Assembly (NCBI GenBank): GCA_017477125.1
Contig: JAFUXN010000128.1
Span: 1 to 45,747, forward strand
Direction: 5' to 3'
From: Selenomonadaceae bacterium
GTDB lineage: Bacteria; Bacillota; Negativicutes; Selenomonadales; Selenomonadaceae
Length of the DNA: 45,747 nt
Part shown: one piece after another, positions 26,684 to 33,665 of the stretch
Position numbering within the stretch: the first letter of the stretch is position 1
Layout of the letters: every line of letters begins with the position of its first letter
Made by a program: the position numbers and the translations under genes
The notes under the pieces: generated by a model
The model's database searches: none
What the model saw: the letters and a program-made list of their open reading frames with translations, nothing else
Told to the model about the DNA's origin: nothing

Positions 26684-28297
26684 ATGATGTTGTTGAAGGG
26701 TAAGACGGCGGTCGTGACCGGTTGCAATCGCGGGATCGGTAAGGCGATCCTCGAGAAGTTTGCCGAGCATGGCGCCGACATTTTTGCTTGCGCTCGTAAG
26801 GAATCCGAGGAGTTTGTTGAGAATGTCAACGCGCTCTCCGAAAAATATTCCGTTGAGATCATTCCGATCTACTTTGACATGACTGACGACGAGGCGATGA
26901 AGGCAGCGGTTATGTCGATCAGGAAGTCTCGTCGTCCGATTGATATTCTGGTCAACAACGCGGGGATCATTTCCGAATCTCTGTTGTTCCAGATGACGCC
27001 GATTGATAACATGCGCAAGGTCTTCGAGGTGAATTTCTTTGCGCAGATGAGATTGACGCAATACATCTCGCGCTTGATGCAGAAGAACGGCAAGGGCAGC
27101 ATCGTTTTCATGTCGTCGATAGCGGCGCTCGACGGCACGCCCGGGCAATTGGAGTACATAGGGAGCAAGGCGGCGCTCATCGGTGCGGTCAGAGCTCTGT
27201 CGTATGAGTTTGGAACGTTTAACATTCGAGTGAACGCCGTCGCGCCCGGACCGACGAGAACCGACATGGGCAATCAAATCAGCGAAGCACTTGCTCAAGA
27301 GGCGATCGCCCGTTCCGCCCTCGGACGTTGGGGTGAGCCCGACGAGATCGCCGACGCGGTTTTGTTTCTTGCCTCTGATCTGTCGGGCTACGTCACCGGT
27401 CAAGTGATTCGCGTCGACGGCGGAGGATATGTCGGCACTCGCCTACGGGGGGGGGGTGAAGCCAATTTAGACTTCGGCTGTATCCGTTCCTTGGCAAAAA
27501 AAATTCGTCGCTCGATCATCGAGACGGGATATGCCGCGGGAAGGAAGGGCGCGCACTTCGGCGGAGCGCTGTCGGCGGTTGAGATATTGGCTTGCCTCTA
27601 CGGCGGCGTGATGGACATCGATCCCAAACAGCCCGACCGTGAAAACCGCGATATCTTCATTATGAGCAAAGGGCATGCAGTTTTGGCTCTCTATACTGCG
27701 TTGGCGCACGTCGGATATTTTCCGATTGGAGACCTGGAAACCTTTGAGCAAAATGATTCTGAGCTTGTCGTGCACCCCGCCATGAATGTCAAGCGCGGCA
27801 TCGAGTTCTCGGGCGGGAGCTTGGGCATGGGGTTGTCGCAAGCTGTGGGAGCTGCACTCGCCTATCGACGCAAGAAGATCGGCAATCGAGTGTTCGTTCT
27901 GCTCGGCGACGGCGAATGTCAGGAGGGCGCAGTCTGGGAAGGGATCATGTCGGCGGCTCATTTCAAATTGGATAATCTGATCGTCATCGTCGACAGAAAT
28001 CGATTGCAATGCGACGGCGATACCGAGAACGTCATGGCTTTGCAGAATTTGCCTTCGAAGTTCTGTGCATTCGGCTTCGACACTTACGAGGTCGACGGTC
28101 ACGACGTGATTGCATTGTGCGATGCGCTGTCGAGTGCGCGGAACAAGAAGGACGGTCGACCGAAAGTTGTCATCGCCAATACGATCAAGGGTAAGGGCGT
28201 CTCCTTCATGGAAAATCAATCGGAGTGGCACCACGGCGTCTTGTCTCGACAACAGTATGAGCTTGCCGTTTCCGAACTGTCGGAGGAGGTAGAGTGA
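26684..28297 (+). CDS. SDR oxidoreductase fused in frame to transketolase N-terminal half
   Basis: About 537 residues. Residues 1-250 are a FabG-like short-chain dehydrogenase: TGCNRGIG (12-19) binds NAD(P), NNAG is present, and the catalytic Tyr158/Lys162 are in LEYIGSKAAL. Residues about 265-537 are the TPP-binding half of a split transketolase: KIRRSIIETGYAAGRKGAHFGG, then GDGECQEG (408-415) with Asn439 as the metal-diphosphate site. The junction is a run of ten G at 27447-27456. One G more or fewer stops the SDR at once (frame -1 gives VKPI then TAG; frame +1 gives TGA), leaving the transketolase half with only a weak TTG start at 27491. In families I know these are separate proteins. So this is a real fusion, a phase-variable switch or a homopolymer sequencing error. 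The start could also be 26681 or 26687. The stop overlaps the next gene (GTGA). Confidence 0.82.
   Translation: MMLLKGKTAVVTGCNRGIGKAILEKFAEHGADIFACARKESEEFVENVNALSEKYSVEIIPIYFDMTDDEAMKAAVMSIRKSRRPIDILVNNAGIISESLLFQMTPIDNMRKVFEVNFFAQMRLTQYISRLMQKNGKGSIVFMSSIAALDGTPGQLEYIGSKAALIGAVRALSYEFGTFNIRVNAVAPGPTRTDMGNQISEALAQEAIARSALGRWGEPDEIADAVLFLASDLSGYVTGQVIRVDGGGYVGTRLRGGGEANLDFGCIRSLAKKIRRSIIETGYAAGRKGAHFGGALSAVEILACLYGGVMDIDPKQPDRENRDIFIMSKGHAVLALYTALAHVGYFPIGDLETFEQNDSELVVHPAMNVKRGIEFSGGSLGMGLSQAVGAALAYRRKKIGNRVFVLLGDGECQEGAVWEGIMSAAHFKLDNLIVIVDRNRLQCDGDTENVMALQNLPSKFCAFGFDTYEVDGHDVIALCDALSSARNKKDGRPKVVIANTIKGKGVSFMENQSEWHHGVLSRQQYELAVSELSEEVE
27447..27456 (+). repeat. Homopolymeric tract of ten G within the SDR-transketolase junction
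   Basis: An uninterrupted G10 run lies inside a coding frame, exactly between two enzyme domains. Tracts of this length slip during replication and are classic phase-variation sites in surface-glycan genes. They are also a typical site of read error. No other run of eight or more G was noticed in the window. Confidence 0.9.
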
Positions 28298-29277
28298 TCG
28301 TGTCAATCGACAGACGAACGTTGAGAAATTATTCCATGTTGGGCGAACGGGGCGCCTTCTTCATCGAGCTTACCGAGCGCGCCAAAGATATAGAGGACTT
28401 GGCTCTGCTGACGGCGGACTTGGGAGTGTTGAGCGGGCTGAGTCGGTTTATGAGAGATCATCCCGATAAATTTTACAACGTCGGGATCGCCGAACAGAAT
28501 ATGATCGGGATCGCGGCGGGCATGGCGAAGGTCGGCTTGAATGTCTTCGCCACGACCTACGCCAATTTCATCACCATGCGTGCTTGCGAGCAGATTCGCA
28601 TGAGTTTGGGCTATATGAAATTCCCCGTCAAAGTTGTGGGCTCGGGCGCGGGATTGATCATGAGCATGTCGGGCAACTCGCATTACAGCTTTGAGGACAT
28701 TGCGATCATGCGCGCGATCCCAAACATCACCGTCGTTGCTCCCGCCGACGCGTTTGAGGCGGTCAAGGTTCTCGATGCCGCCGTCAATTTCGATAAGCCC
28801 ATGTACATTCGATTGACCGGCGGAGTTAATTGCCCCATGGTCTACAAAGAGGACTACGATTTTCAGATCGGTAAAGCCGTCGAGCTCCGCGCGGGTTCCG
28901 ACGTCGCGATCTTCTCAACGGGAACCGTGACGGCGAACGCGATCAAGGCTGCCGCTCTGCTCGAGACGCAGGGCATCAGCGCCGCCGTCATCAACGTTCA
29001 TACTCTCAAGCCGCTCGATACCGACGTGCTCGACAAATATTTTGCGACGACCAAGCTAATCGTGTCGGTCGAGGAGCACAGCACAATCGGCGGGCTCGGC
29101 GGCGCAATCGCAGAGTATAAAGCCGACAAAAAATCAGCGCCGCCCCAAATGTTCATCGGGTTGCCCGACATGTACGGCAAGGCGGCGGAATATAATTTTC
29201 TGCTCGATCGCTACGGTTTGACCGCCGAGAAAATCTGCAACCGCATTCAACAGCAATTTCAAACAGGAGGCATTTAG
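28294..29277 (+). CDS. Transketolase C-terminal half (pyrimidine-binding and C domains)
   Basis: A 327-residue partner of the preceding TPP domain. The catalytic glutamate that activates TPP is Glu67 in NVGIAEQNMIGIAAGMA. FATTYANFITMRACEQIR and VVGSGAGLIMSMSGNSHYSFEDIAIMR are typical of the pyrimidine domain, and SVEEHSTIGGLGGAIAEY of the C domain. Together with the upstream half it would form a two-subunit transketolase that moves a two-carbon ketol group to an aldehyde. A GTG at 28294 overlaps the upstream stop, with CGGAGGAGGT just before; a second in-frame GTG at 28300 has better spacing. The next gene starts 3 bases after the stop. Confidence 0.9.
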   Translation: MIVSIDRRTLRNYSMLGERGAFFIELTERAKDIEDLALLTADLGVLSGLSRFMRDHPDKFYNVGIAEQNMIGIAAGMAKVGLNVFATTYANFITMRACEQIRMSLGYMKFPVKVVGSGAGLIMSMSGNSHYSFEDIAIMRAIPNITVVAPADAFEAVKVLDAAVNFDKPMYIRLTGGVNCPMVYKEDYDFQIGKAVELRAGSDVAIFSTGTVTANAIKAAALLETQGISAAVINVHTLKPLDTDVLDKYFATTKLIVSVEEHSTIGGLGGAIAEYKADKKSAPPQMFIGLPDMYGKAAEYNFLLDRYGLTAEKICNRIQQQFQTGGI

Positions 29278-29280
29278 TTC

Positions 29281-29523
29281 ATGTCCAATCTCGAGAAATA
29301 CAATCAGGCGTTCTGCGAAACGTTCAACATAGAGGCGGCGGCGTTGCCCGAACTGAAGTATCAAGACATACCCGAGTGGGATTCCGTCGGACACATGACG
29401 TTGATGGCGGCGCTCGAAGAGGCGTTCGATATCATGCTCGAGGTCGAGGATATCATTGACTTCAGTTCGTACGCGAAGGGCAAGGAACTGCTCAAGAAGT
29501 ACGAGGTCGAGATCGCAGAGTGA
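29281..29523 (+). CDS. Acyl carrier protein
   Basis: An 80-residue acidic protein. Ser35 in EWDSVGHM is the expected 4'-phosphopantetheine attachment site; WDSVGHMTLMAALEEAF is typical of stand-alone carriers in specialised clusters rather than the DSLD of the fatty-acid ACP. Its neighbours imply that it carries the acyl group loaded by the AMP-ligase. CAGGAGG is 10 bases before the ATG. The stop overlaps the GTG start of the ligase (GTGA), so carrier and ligase are coupled. Confidence 0.92.
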   Translation: MSNLEKYNQAFCETFNIEAAALPELKYQDIPEWDSVGHMTLMAALEEAFDIMLEVEDIIDFSSYAKGKELLKKYEVEIAE

Positions 29524-30938
29524 CGCCCGATATGATTTTTGATCTGAAAAAGTTTGGCGGCAACATCGCCGTGATCTCCGAGACCGACGTTCGAACGTAT
29601 GATCAATTGTCGGAGACGGCGAATGAGATTGCCGATGCCGTTGGCGAGCGCTGTCTCGTCTTTTTGTTCTGCACGAACAGTTTTGAGTCGATAGCGGGAT
29701 ATGTCGGTTTCCTCAATCGAGGGATCGTGCCGTTGATGCTCGACAGCGATCTCAATGCCGAGCTCGTGAGCAATCTGTTGAAACTTTATCGACCGAAATA
29801 CCTTTGGTTGCCCGCTCGATTGGGTGACGGATATGCCGAGTGCAAGAAGATTTTCGAGCTGAACGATTATGTTTTGCTCGATACGCAAGAGGCTGAGCCG
29901 TTCGAGCTCAATGACGGGCTGGCACTGTTGATGACGACGTCGGGCTCGACGGGCAGTCCAAAATTTGTTCGACAGACGTATGAAAACATCGTCGCCAATA
30001 CCAAATCGATCGTCGAGTACCTTCGGATCGATGGGGGCGAGCGCGCGATTACCAATCTGCCGATGAGTTACGTGTTCGGGCTGTCGATAATCAACACGCA
30101 TCTCTATGTCGGGGCGTCGGTGGTCGCGACCGATAAGACGATGTTTCAGAAGGAATTTTGGCAGTTGCTCAAAGATCATGCTGTGACGACATTGAGTGGC
30201 GTGCCGTACACGTTCAGCATGCTTCAACGGTTGAGGTTCTTCCGCATGCAATTGCCGGCGTTGAAGACGATCACGCAGGCGGGAGGCAAACTCGATCCCG
30301 AACTTCATCAACAGTTTGCGGAATATGCGTCGAAGGTCGGCAAGAAATTTTATGTGATGTACGGGGCGGCGGAGGCGACGGCGCGAATGGGTTATCTGCC
30401 TGCGGAGGATTCGTTGAGGAAATGCGGGAGCATGGGCATGGCGATCCCCGGCGGCAGGTTTGAGCTGGTCGACAACGACGGACGATTGATCGATAGCTCT
30501 GACGTGATCGGCGAGCTGATCTACTACGGCGATAATGTGTGTTGGGGTTATGCCGAGGGCGGCGCCGATCTGATCAAGGGCGATGAACGCGGCAAGCGAT
30601 TGGAGACGGGCGACCTTGCCAAGCGCGATGACGAAGGTTATTATACGATCGTCGGACGCAAGAAACGGTTCCTCAAGATGTTCGGCAAGCGGATCAATCT
30701 TCAAGAGGTCGAGCATCTGATCAGAAATAAATTTGGCATTGCGGAGGTCGCTTGCGCGGGCGTCGACGATAAGATGTATGTGTTCGTTGTCGACAACGAT
30801 CGGCTCAATGAGATCGCCGCGTACTTGAGCAAGACGATCAATGTTCACCCGACCGCACTCAAGATCAAATCCGTCGATGAGATTCCAAAGAACGCGTCGG
30901 GCAAAGTGCTGTACAATGAACTGGAGCATTATTACTGA
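29520..30938 (+). CDS. AMP-dependent acyl-CoA/acyl-ACP synthetase (ANL superfamily)
   Basis: A 472-residue adenylate-forming enzyme. The P-loop motif is TTSGSTGSPK (139-148). YGAAEATARMGY is the A5 adenine/aromatic motif, ETGDLAKRDDEGYYTIVGRKKRFLKMFGKRI covers A7-A8, and the acidic tail ends with PKNASGKVLYNEL containing the catalytic Lys of A10. It would activate a carboxylic acid as an acyl adenylate and pass it to the adjacent carrier protein. Nothing in the sequence reveals the acid. The GTG start overlaps the ACP stop; an ATG at 29532 is an alternative. The next gene begins 13 bases on. Confidence 0.9.
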   Translation: MTPDMIFDLKKFGGNIAVISETDVRTYDQLSETANEIADAVGERCLVFLFCTNSFESIAGYVGFLNRGIVPLMLDSDLNAELVSNLLKLYRPKYLWLPARLGDGYAECKKIFELNDYVLLDTQEAEPFELNDGLALLMTTSGSTGSPKFVRQTYENIVANTKSIVEYLRIDGGERAITNLPMSYVFGLSIINTHLYVGASVVATDKTMFQKEFWQLLKDHAVTTLSGVPYTFSMLQRLRFFRMQLPALKTITQAGGKLDPELHQQFAEYASKVGKKFYVMYGAAEATARMGYLPAEDSLRKCGSMGMAIPGGRFELVDNDGRLIDSSDVIGELIYYGDNVCWGYAEGGADLIKGDERGKRLETGDLAKRDDEGYYTIVGRKKRFLKMFGKRINLQEVEHLIRNKFGIAEVACAGVDDKMYVFVVDNDRLNEIAAYLSKTINVHPTALKIKSVDEIPKNASGKVLYNELEHYY

Positions 30939-30951
30939 AAGGTTTGATGGT

Positions 30952-32031
30952 ATGCTTGAACGGCATTCGGATTTTCTTGACGTCGAGCCGTATTCGTTGA
31001 ACAAAGTTGAGAAGCGCGAGAGGCTTGAGCATTATCTCAACGAGCTCACGCGACACCATTACGAGCATTGCCCCGAGTACGCGCGGATTTTGAATGCGTT
31101 CGATAAAAATCCCGAGGACGATATGACGCTCGAGGAGATACCCGCGTTGCCCGTTCGCATCTTCAAGGAGAAGGACATGCTCAGCGTGCCGCGAGATCGT
31201 ATCGTCAAGGTGATGACGTCCTCCGGCACGAGCGGGCAGAAGGTCTCCAAAATTTATCTCGACAAGGAGACGACGCGCGCGCAAACGAAATGCCTGACGA
31301 ACATCGTCAAGTCGTATATCGGTTCAAAGCGGCTGCCGATGTTGATCTTGGATACGCCGTTGGTCAAAAAGGATCGGGCGTTGTACTCTGCGAGGGGCGC
31401 GGGCATAATCGGCTTCTCGATGTTCGGCAGAGACGTGACGTATACGCTCGACGAGGAAATGAATTTGGATGTCGCCGCGCTCGAACGGTTCATGGATCGC
31501 AACGGCGGCGAACGGATACTGCTGTTCGGGTATACGTTCATGATCTGGCAGTACTTCCTCAAGGAACTCGAGAGGCGCAACATCAATCTCAACATCGAAG
31601 GCGGCATGCTGTTTCACACCGGCGGTTGGAAGAAGTTGAAGGCGGAGCAGATCAGCGAAGACATGTATCGAGAGCGGTTACAAAAAGTCTGCGGCAATAT
31701 CTCGGTGCACAATCAGTATGGCATGGCGGAGCAACTCGGCTCGGTGTTCATGGAGTGTGAGCATGGAAATATGCACTGCTCGATCTTCTCCGACGTCATA
31801 ATCCGAAGGGCGGAAGATTTCTCTGTTTGCGACCATGGAGAGGCGGGGCTGATCGAATTGATGTCGGTACTTCCGTCGAGCTACCCCGGGCATGCGATCT
31901 TGACTGAAGACTTGGGGATCTGTTTGGGCGAGGACGATTGTCCATGCGGTCGGCTCGGAAAGTATTTCAAGCTATTGGGCAGAGTGCAGAACGCGGAGAT
32001 CAGGGGGTGCAGCGACACGTATGGCAGATGA
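30952..32031 (+). CDS. LuxE-like acyl-protein synthetase
   Basis: A 359-residue protein of the LuxE family, a branch of adenylate-forming enzymes. VMTSSGTSGQKVSKIYLD (87-104) is the phosphate-binding loop. Then FGYTFMIWQYFLKEL, FHTGGWKKLKAEQIS, VHNQYGMAEQLGSVFMEC and, near the end, DCPCGRLGKYFKLLGR all match the LuxE fold. In bioluminescent bacteria LuxE activates a fatty acid and passes the acyl group to LuxC for reduction to aldehyde. No luxAB is present, so light is not the purpose. The ATG at 30952 has GAAAGG 9 bases upstream. It overlaps the LuxC-like gene by 11 bases. Confidence 0.88.
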   Translation: MLERHSDFLDVEPYSLNKVEKRERLEHYLNELTRHHYEHCPEYARILNAFDKNPEDDMTLEEIPALPVRIFKEKDMLSVPRDRIVKVMTSSGTSGQKVSKIYLDKETTRAQTKCLTNIVKSYIGSKRLPMLILDTPLVKKDRALYSARGAGIIGFSMFGRDVTYTLDEEMNLDVAALERFMDRNGGERILLFGYTFMIWQYFLKELERRNINLNIEGGMLFHTGGWKKLKAEQISEDMYRERLQKVCGNISVHNQYGMAEQLGSVFMECEHGNMHCSIFSDVIIRRAEDFSVCDHGEAGLIELMSVLPSSYPGHAILTEDLGICLGEDDCPCGRLGKYFKLLGRVQNAEIRGCSDTYGR

Positions 32032-33208
32032 CATTCAATATCTGGCGGGCGGCGAAATATCGTCGAGCAAACCGTTGGAGCCGTATGATGAAACGGTCGT
32101 CGCATTCCTCAACGAGTTCTCGAGCGCGCTGATGAAGGACGCTAAATGTAAAATGTTCCCCGACATCATCACGTTCGCGTTTTGGGCGCGCAAGGCAAAC
32201 CTCGCGAGACTGAAGCAGGATTATCCGATGCGGGGCGTTCGATTGGGGAGAGGGCTGGCGTTTCACATCGCGCCGTCGAACATTCCGATCAACTTCATCT
32301 TCACGTATGCATTCGGATTGTTGGCGGGCAATGCAAATGTGGTTCGCGTTTCGAGCAAGGAGTTCCCGCAGGTCGATCAGGTTTGTCGGGTGCTCAATGC
32401 GCTGCTGAGAGAGCCGCGCAATAAACCGATTGAAGATCGGACGGCGATCGTTCGTTACTCGAGGCAGAGCGAGCACACAAAAATTTTCTCGTCGGCATGC
32501 CATGCTCGAGTTATTTGGGGCGGCGATCAAACCATTGAAATCATTCGTCGAAATCCGATCGCGCCAAGAGCTGTTGACATTGCGTTTGCCGATCGATATT
32601 CGTTGGCGGTGATCGACAGCAATGAGTTGATCAACGCTGACGAAAATGCGTTCAACCGTTTGATGACGAACTTCTATAACGACACATATCTGATGGATCA
32701 AAACGCGTGCTCGTCGCCGCAGCTGATCTTGTGGACGGGCGAGCGGCTCGACGCGGCGAAGGCACGTTTTTGGCAGGGCGTCTTCGATTATGCGCGGCAT
32801 CGTTATGATCTCAGCCCGATTAAGGTCGTCGATAAATATTTGCAGACGTGTCTCGATGCCATTGACTTTGATGAGATCGATCGGGTGCGGCGATATGGAA
32901 ATTTGGTCTGGCGAGTGTCGTTGAAGACGCTCAATCCGTTGACCAACGATCGGATTCGCGGCAAGTTCGGATTGTTCTTCGAGTACGACCTGAACGATTG
33001 GGCGGAGCTTTGGAAGGTCATCAACGAAAAATATCAGACGCTCACATATTTCGGCGTCGACGCTCAACGGCTCGCGGAGCTCGTCAGAGACAACGGCTTG
33101 TCAGGTATCGATCGGATCGTGCCGATCGGCAAGGCTCTCGCCATAAATATTTTTTGGGACGGCTTCAATTTGATCGAGGCGCTGTCGAGGAACATTTACT
33201 TCGAATAA
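32021..33208 (+). CDS. LuxC-like acyl-CoA/acyl-protein reductase
   Basis: A 395-residue protein of the aldehyde dehydrogenase superfamily LuxC branch. GLAFHIAPSNIPINFIFTYAFGLLAGNANVVRVSSKEF is the cofactor-binding core, and Cys230 in MDQNACSSPQ is the acyl-accepting thiol. It would reduce an acyl group delivered by the LuxE-like protein to an aldehyde using NADPH. The combination LuxE, LuxC, carrier and ligase is also seen in surface or flagellin glycosylation islands, so a glycan role is plausible. The ATG at 32021 lies inside the luxE-like gene, with GGGGGTG 11 bases before. It is the last gene of the operon and is followed by the third palindrome block. Confidence 0.9.
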   Translation: MADDIQYLAGGEISSSKPLEPYDETVVAFLNEFSSALMKDAKCKMFPDIITFAFWARKANLARLKQDYPMRGVRLGRGLAFHIAPSNIPINFIFTYAFGLLAGNANVVRVSSKEFPQVDQVCRVLNALLREPRNKPIEDRTAIVRYSRQSEHTKIFSSACHARVIWGGDQTIEIIRRNPIAPRAVDIAFADRYSLAVIDSNELINADENAFNRLMTNFYNDTYLMDQNACSSPQLILWTGERLDAAKARFWQGVFDYARHRYDLSPIKVVDKYLQTCLDAIDFDEIDRVRRYGNLVWRVSLKTLNPLTNDRIRGKFGLFFEYDLNDWAELWKVINEKYQTLTYFGVDAQRLAELVRDNGLSGIDRIVPIGKALAINIFWDGFNLIEALSRNIYFE

Positions 33209-33275
33209 AAATATGGCGGCGGAAAAATCTCCGTGCGCTTGGTTGACGGCTTCGATGGAGTCTGATGTAAAAAAG

Positions 33276-33660
33276 GGCGTCGCCGTCTCATCGCGGGACG
33301 CACGACGCCGGCTCTCATTTTGCCTACGACAATGATATTATTATCGTTTCTTCGGCAAGAGAAAGAAAGGAGCGAGCCGCCCCGTGAGCAGGCGGGCGCT
33401 CATCTTTCGCCGTTGCTCCTAATTATTATTGTTCTTGTCGTCGAGAGAAGGGAAGGAGCGCGCCGCCCCATGAGCAGGCGGGCGCTCATCTTTCGCTGTT
33501 GATCCTAACTATTATGCTCTTGTCGTCGAGAAACAGAAAGGAGCGAGCCGCCCCATGACCAGGCGGGCGCTACTATTTAGCCGTTGCCCCTAATTATTAT
33601 GTTCTTGTCGTCGAGAGAAAGGAGCGAGCCGCCCCATGAGTCGGCGGGCGCTCCTTCTTT
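33276..33660. repeat. Palindrome block: one GGCGTCG element and four tandem GAGCG elements
   Basis: After the LuxC-like gene comes one hairpin with GGCGTCG/CGACGCC arms (33276-33309). Then follow four GAGCG-type hairpins beginning at 33370, 33456, 33541 and 33622, in a direct repeat of 81-86 bp that includes CCTAATTATTATGTTCTTGT and GTCGAGAGAAAGGA. The second copy has GAGCGCGCCGCC, and the third ends CGCTAC, which breaks the outer arm. The last copy ends in CCTTCTTT only 6 bases before the metH stop codon, so it could serve as a terminator from the plus side. Bases 33209-33275 hold no feature. Confidence 0.88.
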
Positions 33661-33665
33661 CATAC

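Noticed and set aside
26111-33208. Bioluminescence (lux) operon
   Set aside because: LuxE- and LuxC-like genes are present but luciferase genes luxA and luxB and the acyltransferase luxD are absent.
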